DNA from: Oscillospiraceae bacterium
Lineage (GTDB): Bacteria; Bacillota; Clostridia; Oscillospirales; QAMX01
Reading direction: 5' to 3'
DNA: 53,151 nt
Assembly (NCBI GenBank): GCA_015067675.1
Contig: SVMB01000014.1
Span: 1-53,151, forward strand
This document shows positions 16,515-24,357 of the stretch, piece by piece. The position numbers were made by a program, and so were the translations under genes. Each line of letters starts with the position of its first letter. The stretch's first letter is position 1. Below the pieces are notes generated by a model. It was not told the origin of the DNA. It searched no databases and worked only from the letters and a program-made list of their open reading frames with translations.

Positions 16515-17522
16515 ATGATCAAATTCTTACTGTTCGCCGATTTTCATTACGACAAGGCCAAACATCCCTTTACGGTAGCCGATCTGGAGAAAATTCTGCA
16601 GCGCGGCAAAGATGCAGACGTGGATTTTGTCATGCAGTGCGGCGATTTCTGCAACGACGCGATCAATTCGCCCGAAATCTTCAAGGCTTACCTTGAAAAC
16701 AAACACGGATTTCCCGTGTACGGCATTTACGGCAACCACGAAATGGAGAAGCCGGGAAATTCCATGGAGATCAACACGCCCCTGCTCACCAACCGGCCGG
16801 TGGAAAAACCTTTCCCCGATGCTTCCTACTGGTACACCGACATAAAGGGAATCCGTTTGATCGGTCTTGACAGCAACTTTTCCCTGGATCCCGTCACAAA
16901 CCAGTGGGAACACGCGCCTTCCGGCCGCGCCGGTGCAAAGCCCGGCAACATTAACCTTGCCTACGTCTATCCTGCGGAAATGCAGTGGCTGGACGGGGTT
17001 CTCGCCGACGCACAGGCGCAGGGACTCAAAGCCATCCTCTTCTCCCACCACCCGTTAAGCGGCTGCTTTGAATGGAAGGACGGCAATGGAGCTGAGGTAA
17101 GGGCGTTGATCGGAAAGTATAAGCACACCGCCGTCATGTGCATCAGCGGCGATCTCCACGTGGAATATTTTGCTGTCATCGACGATGTGCCTTACTACTC
17201 CATTCCCGCCACAAGATATCTGGACCGCCGGCTCGACTGGGAAAACGCCTATCCGGACGAGTTGACCTTTGATTACACCGAGTACGACAAGGACGGCAAT
17301 CCCCTTGCCACCTATAAAAAGAGCGTCAACGACGTAACCGACCGGTATTATTATTTCTGCGACGAGCCTCTCAGCGCCATCGTTTCCATTGACGACGAAG
17401 GGAATGTCAACATCGAAGGTATGCAGTCCCCCTGGCTGGGTGGAATTGAGCCTGTAAACAAAGGCCGTCGGTTCCCCAATCCAAACTTCATTCTGAACCG
17501 TTCCTTCAAGCTCAATTATTAA
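16515..17522 (+). CDS. Calcineurin-like metallophosphoesterase
   Basis: A 335-aa protein with the complete dimetal phosphoesterase motif set: DFH (Asp9, His11), QCGDF, YGIYGNHEM, LFSHHP and ISGDLHVE. Family members hydrolyse phosphomono- or diesters in the cytoplasm or at the cell surface; no signal peptide is visible. The last 90 residues after the catalytic domain (from about RRLDWENAYPDEL) form an extra segment. It begins 2 bp after the GH101/129-like gene, whose end carries its ribosome binding site (GGGAG). Pairing with a glycosidase suggests a phosphorylated or phosphodiester-linked glycan product, but that is inference. Confidence 0.85.
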   Translation: MIKFLLFADFHYDKAKHPFTVADLEKILQRGKDADVDFVMQCGDFCNDAINSPEIFKAYLENKHGFPVYGIYGNHEMEKPGNSMEINTPLLTNRPVEKPFPDASYWYTDIKGIRLIGLDSNFSLDPVTNQWEHAPSGRAGAKPGNINLAYVYPAEMQWLDGVLADAQAQGLKAILFSHHPLSGCFEWKDGNGAEVRALIGKYKHTAVMCISGDLHVEYFAVIDDVPYYSIPATRYLDRRLDWENAYPDELTFDYTEYDKDGNPLATYKKSVNDVTDRYYYFCDEPLSAIVSIDDEGNVNIEGMQSPWLGGIEPVNKGRRFPNPNFILNRSFKLNY

Positions 17523-17544
17523 GCAAAGGTCGCATATAACAGCA

Positions 17545-17578
17545 AAAAAGTTGGGAATCTTTCGATTCCCAACTTTTT
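17545..17578. terminator. Bidirectional terminator
   Basis: AAAAAGTTGGGAATC (17545-17559) pairs perfectly with 17564-17578; A and T tracts on both sides serve both convergent genes. Confidence 0.9.
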
Positions 17579-17580
17579 GT

Positions 17581-18921
17581 TTATCCGTATATTCTGTCCG
17601 GATCATCCGGCTGCAGGTGCTTGAGGAAGCAGAACACCAGCATCGGCACCAAAAACTGCCCGACTGCCAGAATCCACTGCAGGACCTGCACATTGCAGAA
17701 GCTCATGCCCAGCAGATTCAGTTCCATATTCGGGAACGCCGCCACAAACGACGTGCCCACAAAGCCGCCCAGAAAACCTGCCACGCTGCCCACCAGACTG
17801 TTGAAGGACAGGTAATTGGTCTGATCGGTACGGGGGAGGTTAATATAGATGAGGTTACCCACGGCAAGGCTCTGTCCGATACCGGTAGCATGCTGCAGCA
17901 ATCGCACGGTGGTCATCAGCCAGAGATAATTTGCGCTGGTCACGCAGGAATACATCAGCGTAATGGGTGCCTGCACGATGGTGGTCAGTGCAAACAGCTT
18001 CCACCAGCCGATCTTTCGCAGCGCCTGCCGCCACGGACGCAGCAGCAGAATCAGGAACAGTGAATAGAAAACATCGACGACGTTCATGTAGGAATAGGAC
18101 ACGCCTACATTGTTGAGCAGATGCACGTTGAGCACCGAGACCGGGATACTTGAAAAGAACGAATACAGCCAAAGAACACCTACGGTCAGGATGAACTTAC
18201 GGCTGCGCAGCGGCAGCATGATGATATCCTGCAGCCGGGGTTTTTCGCGGCTTCTTTCGTAGGGGAACTCCTTGGGCCATGCAAGGATCGCTATATCCAC
18301 CAACAGCAGAAGATAGGCGATGTAACGGAAAACGACGATAATCGTGTTCTCATAGGGAGAGCCCGCCAGCGAGTCCGCCACCAGACCTGACACCAGCGCC
18401 ACGGTAAGACCGACCACATTTGTTATCAGTGACTGAATCGCCAGGAAGTCGGCACGCACCCGCTCCGGCATAAACTGCAGATGCCAGACAGAGAACCCGG
18501 AACCCACCAGATGATCCACCAGGTTTGCCGTGAAGATCAGGACCACAAACAAAACGGTTTTTAGTCCTGTATCCTCCACAAACCGCGGCAGCAGCGTGAC
18601 GCCGAGAATCGTCAGGGTTGAGCTGAACCATCGCACGCCTACCAACAGCCATTTGCGGTGTTTGAAACGTTCGAGAATGCTGGGAGCAAAGATGCCAAAG
18701 CAGCTTGCAATCGACGGTACGAAGGAGATAATACCGATGTTGACGATGTTGATGCCGTTGGCCATGAGGAAGCTTGTGTAGAACAGTCCCGCCGTCAGAC
18801 CGCTGATGATGTTGCTGAGGGTCGAATGCATGATTATACAGCTTCGGCCTTTGGCAAGTTCATCGTGGAAGTTGAACAGCAGGAAAAAGGAGCTGCTGCG
18901 CACGCGCTGCATGAGGTTCAT
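17581..18921 (-). CDS. MFS transporter
   Basis: A 446-aa polytopic membrane protein with about twelve hydrophobic helices. It has the major-facilitator loop FKHRKW between helices 2 and 3 and a long central cytoplasmic loop (WPKEFPYERSREKPRLQD). The N-terminus begins with about 35 residues rich in Phe/Ser and charged residues before the first helix. The start at 18921 has GGAGGG. It lies between the GH101/129-like operon and the kinase/isomerase operon and is the only uptake-type carrier among the sugar genes, so sugar or nucleoside import is a reasonable guess. The frame has no motif that fixes the substrate. Own promoter at 18967-18995. Confidence 0.8.
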   Translation of the reverse strand: MNLMQRVRSSSFFLLFNFHDELAKGRSCIIMHSTLSNIISGLTAGLFYTSFLMANGINIVNIGIISFVPSIASCFGIFAPSILERFKHRKWLLVGVRWFSSTLTILGVTLLPRFVEDTGLKTVLFVVLIFTANLVDHLVGSGFSVWHLQFMPERVRADFLAIQSLITNVVGLTVALVSGLVADSLAGSPYENTIIVVFRYIAYLLLLVDIAILAWPKEFPYERSREKPRLQDIIMLPLRSRKFILTVGVLWLYSFFSSIPVSVLNVHLLNNVGVSYSYMNVVDVFYSLFLILLLRPWRQALRKIGWWKLFALTTIVQAPITLMYSCVTSANYLWLMTTVRLLQHATGIGQSLAVGNLIYINLPRTDQTNYLSFNSLVGSVAGFLGGFVGTSFVAAFPNMELNLLGMSFCNVQVLQWILAVGQFLVPMLVFCFLKHLQPDDPDRIYG

Positions 18922-18966
18922 CGCGATCCCTCCGTATCAAAGCCATATTCAGGTCATTGCGAGGCC

Positions 18967-18995
18967 ATTATAACACAGCTTTTTCACCCTGTAAA
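18967..18995 (-). promoter_or_regulatory. Promoter of the MFS gene
   Basis: Minus strand: TTTACA (18995-18990), 17-bp spacer, TATAAT (18972-18967). Confidence 0.75.
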
Positions 18996-19075
18996 GGATA
19001 GAATCAGTATTTTCTGCCCGGTTGGTCATTTCTCTTGCAGCTTTCGGACAATTCCTGCAAAACCGGGATAAGGGC

Positions 19076-19104
19076 TTGATTTTCCCATTCCGATTCACTA
19101 AAAT
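19076..19104 (+). promoter_or_regulatory. Promoter of the kinase/DUF4867/isomerase operon
   Basis: TTGATT (19076-19081), 17-bp spacer, TAAAAT (19099-19104). Confidence 0.6.
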
Positions 19105-19138
19105 AGAAGTATACGATCGATGATGGGAGTTGTTTGAT

Positions 19139-20623
19139 TTGAAGCTTTTTATCGGCATTGATCTGGGCACCTCTTCCATGAAGCTTTTGCTGATGGATGA
19201 AAACGGCGCCATTCTCAATATTGTCTCCCGCGACTATGATCTGGAGTTTCCCCGTCCCGGCTGGAGTCAGCAGAATCCCGAAGACTGGAAAAAGGCTCTT
19301 TTCGACGGTATGCCGGAGCTGCTGGACGGCTTCGACGCCGCAAGCGTCGCCGGTATCGGCTGCGGCGGCCAGATGCACGGACTGGTGGTGCTGGACGAAC
19401 AGGACAACGTGATCCGCCCGGCGATTCTCTGGAACGACGGCAGAACGGCCGAGCAGGTGGAGTATCTCAACAACGTCATCGGCCGCGAAAAGCTCTCCGC
19501 GCTGACTGCCAACATTGCCTTTGCAGGCTTCACCGCGCCCAAGATCCTCTGGATGCGTGAGCAGGAGCCGGAAAACTTTGCCCGCATTGCAAAGATCATG
19601 CTCCCCAAGGATTACATCAACTATCTCCTCACCGGCGTGCACGCCTGCGACTATTCCGACGCTTCGGGCATGCTGCTGCTGGACGTGGAGCACAAATGCT
19701 GGAGTGAGGAAATGCTCTCTATCTGCGGCGTCAGCCGGTCCCAGATGCCCGCGCTCTTTGAAAGCTATGACTGTATCGGCACCGTGAAGCCGGATATCGC
19801 CGCAGCGCTCGGTCTGCCCGCAGGTGTCAAAGTGGCCGCAGGCGCCGGCGACAATGCTGCCGCCGCCATCGGTACCGGAATCGTGGGTGAGGGCGGCTGC
19901 AACATCAGCCTCGGTACCTCCGGCACGGTATTCATTTCTTCCCGCAGCTTCGGTGTCGATCCCCACAATGCCCTGCACGCCTTTGCCCACGCCGACGGCG
20001 GCTGGCATCTGATGGGCTGTATGCTCTCCGCCGCCTCCTGCAACAAGTGGCTCATGGAGGATATCCTCCGCACCGACGACTACGCCGCCGAGCAGGCCGC
20101 CATCACCGATGACAGGCTCGGTGAAAACCACGTCTGCTTCCTGCCCTATCTCATGGGTGAGCGCAGCCCCATCAACGACACCAATACCCGCGGCACCTTC
20201 ATCGGCATGACCATGGACACCACCCGCGCCGATCTGGTACAGGCAGTCCTCGAGGGCGTGGCCTTCGCCATCCGCGACAGCGTAGAGGTCGCCCGCAGCC
20301 TCGGCATTGCCATTCCCAGCTCCCGCATCTGCGGCGGCGGAGCCAAGAGTGCGCTTTGGAAGAAGATCATGGCAAACGTTCTGGGCATCACGCTGGAGAT
20401 CCCCGCCTCCGAGCAGGGTCCCGGTATGGGCGGTGCGATGCTGGCGATGGTCGCCTGCGGCGTATATCCCACGGTTGAAGCAGCCTGCGCGCAGCTCGTG
20501 CACGTATCCTCCGTGGTGGAGCCCGATGCTGAACTGACTGCGAAGTATGAAAAGCGCTATGCGCAGTTTAAAAAGATCTATCCTGCCTGCAAGGAACTCT
20601 TTGCGGCAATGGCAAAGGAGTAA
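19139..20623 (+). CDS. xylB: FGGY-family carbohydrate kinase (xylulokinase-like)
   Basis: A 494-aa protein, typical for xylulokinase. The first motif IGIDLGTSSMK (phosphate loop), GIGCGGQMHGLVVLD, AILWNDGRT, the LPKDYINYLLTG segment, AGAGDNAAAAIGTG and the C-terminal RICGGGAKSALWKKIMANVLG are all XylB-like. It should phosphorylate a ketopentose, D-xylulose or a relative. The start is a TTG: GGGAG sits 9 nt before the TTG at 19139 (MKLFIGIDLG), while the TTG at 19130 is too close to it. It is the first gene of a three-gene operon with DUF4867 (3-bp gap) and an isomerase. The isomerase is not XylA, so the true substrate may not be xylulose. Confidence 0.85.
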   Translation: MKLFIGIDLGTSSMKLLLMDENGAILNIVSRDYDLEFPRPGWSQQNPEDWKKALFDGMPELLDGFDAASVAGIGCGGQMHGLVVLDEQDNVIRPAILWNDGRTAEQVEYLNNVIGREKLSALTANIAFAGFTAPKILWMREQEPENFARIAKIMLPKDYINYLLTGVHACDYSDASGMLLLDVEHKCWSEEMLSICGVSRSQMPALFESYDCIGTVKPDIAAALGLPAGVKVAAGAGDNAAAAIGTGIVGEGGCNISLGTSGTVFISSRSFGVDPHNALHAFAHADGGWHLMGCMLSAASCNKWLMEDILRTDDYAAEQAAITDDRLGENHVCFLPYLMGERSPINDTNTRGTFIGMTMDTTRADLVQAVLEGVAFAIRDSVEVARSLGIAIPSSRICGGGAKSALWKKIMANVLGITLEIPASEQGPGMGGAMLAMVACGVYPTVEAACAQLVHVSSVVEPDAELTAKYEKRYAQFKKIYPACKELFAAMAKE

Positions 20624-20626
20624 GTT

Positions 20627-21265
20627 ATGAAGATTCTGTCTGTATACGATCCGGCGTTCAAGTCCTACGGTCAGGTTGTGACCGGCCTTGATGAAGCGGT
20701 CTCCGAAATTGTCGAGGCGCTTGCCGAAACTCCGCTGCCCGACGGCGTGGGGTATGTTCCCGAAGAGGAATCGCTGCAGGAGCTGCCCGCAGCCGTGGAA
20801 GTATCCGAGCATCTCTTCGGCGGTATGCCCGTGCAGATGGGCTGGTGCAACGGTCACAATACCAAGCTCAACTGCCTGGAATACCACCGCGATTCCGAGT
20901 TCAACGTCGGCACCGACGACTTCATCCTGCTCGTTGCCCGTCAGGATGAGATCGAAAACGGCATGCTGGATACCGCAAAGGTAAAGGCCTTCCGTGTTCC
21001 CGCCGGTGTCATGGTCGAGTGCTTTGCCACCACCCTGCATTACGCCCCCTGCCATACCAATCCCCTCACCGGCTTCCGTGTTCTCATCGCCCTGCCCGCC
21101 GGTACCAATACCGAAAAGCCCATGATCGAGCCCAAAACGCCGGAAGACCGGCTGCTCTGGGCCTGCAACAAGTGGCTGCTGGCGCATTTCACCTCTCCAG
21201 AAGCCCAGGAAGGCGCCTATATCGGCCTGACCGGCGAAAACATTGACATTGCAGACCTGCTGTAA
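20627..21265 (+). CDS. DUF4867 family protein
   Basis: A 212-aa protein matching the DUF4867 family: a cupin-like beta-rich protein with LFGGMPVQMGWCNGHNTKLNCLEYHRDSEFNVG, then FRVPAGVMVECFATTLHYAPCH, in which several His/Glu residues could bind a metal. DUF4867 genes typically sit in sugar catabolism operons of Clostridia beside kinases and isomerases. Cupin-type enzymes in such places are often lyxose isomerase-like or mutarotase-like, so an isomerase or epimerase role is possible but unproven. The ribosome binding site AAGGAG lies in the end of the kinase gene. The next gene starts 13 bp after the stop. Confidence 0.75.
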   Translation: MKILSVYDPAFKSYGQVVTGLDEAVSEIVEALAETPLPDGVGYVPEEESLQELPAAVEVSEHLFGGMPVQMGWCNGHNTKLNCLEYHRDSEFNVGTDDFILLVARQDEIENGMLDTAKVKAFRVPAGVMVECFATTLHYAPCHTNPLTGFRVLIALPAGTNTEKPMIEPKTPEDRLLWACNKWLLAHFTSPEAQEGAYIGLTGENIDIADLL

Positions 21266-21278
21266 GGAGGAACCATCC

Positions 21279-22760
21279 ATGATGACCAACATTCCTGTCG
21301 TCAAGCCCGGCATCATTGCCGTTTCCCGCGACTGCTTCCCTGTATCGCTCTCCGCCTCCCGCCGCGCAGCCATCGTGCGCGCTTTCGGCGAGGGTTTATA
21401 CGAATGCCCCGTCACCGTCGAGAACGAGCGTGACGCGCTGGCAGCCCTTGCCGACGTCAAGGCAGCCGGCTGCAACGCCCTGATCGTGTTCCTCGGCAAT
21501 TTCGGCCCCGAGACGCCCGAGACCCTTCTCTGCCAGAAGTTCGACGGCCCCACCATGTACATTGCCGCCGCCGAAGGCGACGGTGATCTCATTGACGGCC
21601 GCGGCGACGCCTTCTGCGGCGTGCTCAACTGCTCCTACAACCTTGGCATGCGCCATCTCACTGCCTACATTCCCTCCTATCCCGTGGGCGATGCCGCCGA
21701 CTGTGCTGCCATGATCCGTGATTTTCTTCCCATCGCCCGTGCGCTCATCGGCGTCAAAAACCTCAAGATCATCACCTTTGGTCCTCGTCCGCAGGACTTC
21801 TTCGCCTGCAACGCGCCGATCAAGGGGCTCTACGAGCTGGGCGTCGAAGTGGAGGAAAACTCCGAGCTGGACCTGCTGGTTTCCTACAAGGCACATGAAA
21901 ACGATCCCCGCATCCCCGAGGTCTGTGCCGACATGGCTGCGGAGCTTGGCAGCTGCGGCAACTGCTATCCCGAGATGCTGCCCCGCATGGCGCAGTTTGA
22001 GCTGACGCTGCTGGACTGGGCGGAAAGCCACAAGGGTGCCCGGGAATATGTCTGCTTTGCCGACAAATGCTGGCCTGCCTTCCCCGAGCAGTTCGGCTTT
22101 GAGCCCTGCTATGTCAATTCCCGCCTTGCCGCCCGCGGCATTCCGGTTGCCTGTGAAGTGGATATCTACGGTGCGCTGTCCGAGTACATCGGCTCCTGCA
22201 TTACGCAGGATGCCGTGACGCTGCTGGACGTCAACAACTCCGTGCCGAAGTATCTCTACGACGAGGACATCGCCGGTAAGTTTGCCTACGATATCCGCGA
22301 CACCTTCATGGGATTCCACTGCGGCAATACGCCCACCTGCAAGATGTGCTCGAGCCGCGCCGTGCGCTATCAGCTCATCCAGCACAGACTCCTTGAGCCC
22401 GCAGGCAGTGATCCCGATTTCACCCGCGGTACCCTGGAAGGAGACATCGCCGCCTCCGACATCACCTTCTACCGCCTGCAGTGCGACTCGGAAGGTCAGC
22501 TTCGTGCCTACATCGCCCAGGGTGAGGTACTGCCGGTTGCCACCCGTTCCTTCGGCGGCATCGGCATTTTCGCCATCCCCGAAATGGCCCGCTTCTACCG
22601 CCATGTGCTCATCCAGAAACGCTATCCCCATCATGGCGCCGTGGCCTTCTCCCACTGCGCAAAGCCCCTCTTCGAGGTTTTCAAGCTTCTGGGCATCACC
22701 GACATTGCCTACAATCAGCCCCGCGGCGTACGCTATCCCACCGAGAATCCCTGGGATTGA
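21279..22760 (+). CDS. L-fucose/L-arabinose isomerase family protein
   Basis: A 493-aa protein with the L-fucose isomerase/L-arabinose isomerase fold. N-terminal Rossmann-like domains (NALIVFLGNFGPETPE, IITFGPRPQDFFACN) precede a catalytic part with FADKCWPAFPEQFGFEPC, ACEVDIYGALSEYI, TLLDVNNSVP and GFHCGNTPTC. The Glu, Asp and His of these segments are candidates for the manganese ligands. Known relatives isomerise L-fucose, D-arabinose, L-arabinose or unusual hexoses. The ATG at 21279 has AAGGAGG at 8-nt spacing; the next codon is also ATG. Last gene of the operon, closed by the terminator at 22899. The substrate is unknown because neither AraA nor FucI is matched in full. Confidence 0.8.
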   Translation: MMTNIPVVKPGIIAVSRDCFPVSLSASRRAAIVRAFGEGLYECPVTVENERDALAALADVKAAGCNALIVFLGNFGPETPETLLCQKFDGPTMYIAAAEGDGDLIDGRGDAFCGVLNCSYNLGMRHLTAYIPSYPVGDAADCAAMIRDFLPIARALIGVKNLKIITFGPRPQDFFACNAPIKGLYELGVEVEENSELDLLVSYKAHENDPRIPEVCADMAAELGSCGNCYPEMLPRMAQFELTLLDWAESHKGAREYVCFADKCWPAFPEQFGFEPCYVNSRLAARGIPVACEVDIYGALSEYIGSCITQDAVTLLDVNNSVPKYLYDEDIAGKFAYDIRDTFMGFHCGNTPTCKMCSSRAVRYQLIQHRLLEPAGSDPDFTRGTLEGDIAASDITFYRLQCDSEGQLRAYIAQGEVLPVATRSFGGIGIFAIPEMARFYRHVLIQKRYPHHGAVAFSHCAKPLFEVFKLLGITDIAYNQPRGVRYPTENPWD

Positions 22761-22898
22761 GGCAATCCATTGCCTCAATGAAATACCCCCTCGACGTGTG
22801 AATTCGCTGCGGCGGTGAGTGGATTTTTACAGTTCACCACTTTCCCGTCGTTTCCGGCACATACACGTTCCGTCCACTCCGCTTTGTGTTCTCTTTTC

Positions 22899-22933
22899 AT
22901 CAGACGGCGAGCTTTATCGCCGTCTGATTTTTT
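22899..22933 (+). terminator. Strong intrinsic terminator of the sugar operon
   Basis: ATCAGACGGCGA (22899-22910) pairs perfectly with TCGCCGTCTGAT (22917-22928), followed by a run of six T. A separate 10-bp inverted repeat over the isomerase stop codon (22757-22778) lacks a T tract. Confidence 0.9.
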
Positions 22934-23015
22934 CCTTCTTCGCAATCACGGAACAGTTTTTGCACCAGCCTCCTGCTATACTGTTATCACAGCGGCAGGC
23001 AGAAAGGAGTTTCAC

Positions 23016-24305
23016 GTGAAAAACCTCGAACAGATTCAAAAGACGCTTGATTACATCGAAGAAAATCTCAAAACCGATATCACCCTCGAGGAACTCAGCG
23101 CCATCGCGGGTTTTTCACCCTTTCACTACTGCCGTCTGTTTCGCCGTGCCGTTGGCCTGGGCACGGCGCAGTATCTGGCAAGGCGGCGGCTTCTCTGGGC
23201 GGCTTACGACATCGCCCACGGGATGAAAATCATCGACGCAGCGCTCAGCTACGGCTTTGATACCGCCTCGGGCTTCTGCCGGGCATTCTCGCGTACCTTT
23301 GGATGCGCGCCCTCTGTGTACGCTGCCCGCTTTCGTGCCCGTGAGCCTTACCGCATCCATCTATTGCAGGAGGAACACATCATGTTATCCGAAAAGAAGC
23401 TCCGCTCGGTGCTTGCACACTGGAATATGCAGGACGAGCGGATCACAAACACCGTCTACAGTTCCGGTCATCTCAACGAAAACTGTTTTTCCGTGGGAGA
23501 TGCCCACTTTCTGAAGGTATACACCAATCCCGCGAAGGTGCAGCTCAATCTGGACATCGCGGCGGCGCTGGACGCGGCAGGAATCGGCGCCGCTCTGCCG
23601 CTGGCAGCCTGCGACGGAACAAGCTCTTACTGCGACGGCGAACTGTACTTCACCCTCACCCGCCGCGTTCCCGGACAGACCCTCTCAGCGCGTGATCTTC
23701 TTGCCGGTACCGCCGCCATTGCACCCCGCAGCATCGGCGTCATGATCGGCAGGCTCCACCGCGTACTTGAACATGCCGGTGATATCCCCGCACGGGATCG
23801 TGACATCTTCGCCGAGGTACGGGAGCAGTGGTTTGACCGTGCAAGAGAAGCACTCGTCCTCAGCGAATCCTTTGCCGCCGCGTATCTCGCCGCCCTCGAG
23901 GGCTTCTCCGATCTCCCCGTGCAGCTCATTCACCGCGACCCCAATCCCGGCAACATTCTCGCCGACGGCGAATGCATCACGGGATTCGTGGATTTCGACC
24001 TTTCCCAGCGCAGCATCCGCCTGTTTGATCCCTGCTATGCCGCCACCGGTGTGCTGGTGGAATCCGGCAGCGAGTATTCCGACGCCGACATGGGGCGCTG
24101 GATCTCGCTGTGGCATGAGATTCTGGACGGGTACGACGCCGCCGTCGGGCTGACGGAGGCAGAAAAGCGTGCTGCAAAGTACGTGCTGCTGGCCATCCAG
24201 TTCATCTGCGTGGGATACTTCATGCAACATGAGAAGTTTGCAGATCTGGCCCGCACCAACCTCCGCATGACCCAGGCAATACTGGCGCACTGGGATAACC
24301 TCTAA
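23016..24305 (+). CDS. AraC-type HTH fused to aminoglycoside phosphotransferase-like domain
   Basis: A 429-aa protein. The start is a GTG (VKNLEQIQKTLDYIEENL) behind AAAGGAG; the frame is open for 67 more codons but these overlap a terminator. Residues 1-105 are a complete AraC/XylS DNA-binding domain with both helix-turn-helix units (LEELSAIAGFSPFHYCRLFRRAVG; IIDAALSYGFDTASGFCRAFSRTFGCAPS). From about residue 123 there is an APH/choline-kinase fold with ENCFSVGDAHFLKVY, VMIGRLH, LIHRDPNPGNIL (catalytic Asp) and GFVDFDLS (metal Asp). An AGGAGG and ATG sit exactly at the domain junction (23369-23384), so the kinase-like domain may also be made alone. Function unknown; possibly a small-molecule kinase that controls its own transcription. 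Closed by a terminator. Confidence 0.85.
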   Translation: MKNLEQIQKTLDYIEENLKTDITLEELSAIAGFSPFHYCRLFRRAVGLGTAQYLARRRLLWAAYDIAHGMKIIDAALSYGFDTASGFCRAFSRTFGCAPSVYAARFRAREPYRIHLLQEEHIMLSEKKLRSVLAHWNMQDERITNTVYSSGHLNENCFSVGDAHFLKVYTNPAKVQLNLDIAAALDAAGIGAALPLAACDGTSSYCDGELYFTLTRRVPGQTLSARDLLAGTAAIAPRSIGVMIGRLHRVLEHAGDIPARDRDIFAEVREQWFDRAREALVLSESFAAAYLAALEGFSDLPVQLIHRDPNPGNILADGECITGFVDFDLSQRSIRLFDPCYAATGVLVESGSEYSDADMGRWISLWHEILDGYDAAVGLTEAEKRAAKYVLLAIQFICVGYFMQHEKFADLARTNLRMTQAILAHWDNL

Positions 24306-24310
24306 GACGC

Positions 24311-24344
24311 AAAAAGCGAGGAGCTGCCGCTCCCCGCTTTTTTT
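24311..24344. terminator. Bidirectional terminator
   Basis: AAAAAGCG (24311-24318) plus GGAGC (24320-24324) pair with GCTCC (24329-24333) plus CGCTTTTT (24335-24342). A single A/C mismatch interrupts the stem; T7 tail. Confidence 0.85.
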
Positions 24345-24357
24345 CCTGACAGATTAT

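Noticed and set aside
19004-21628. An 874-codon frame antisense to the kinase/DUF4867 operon
   Set aside because: It runs across the kinase promoter and two recognised genes in the opposite strand; no domain pattern.
22757-22779. Inverted repeat over the isomerase stop codon
   Set aside because: A 10-bp palindrome with a 2-nt centre and no T tract; the true terminator is at 22899.
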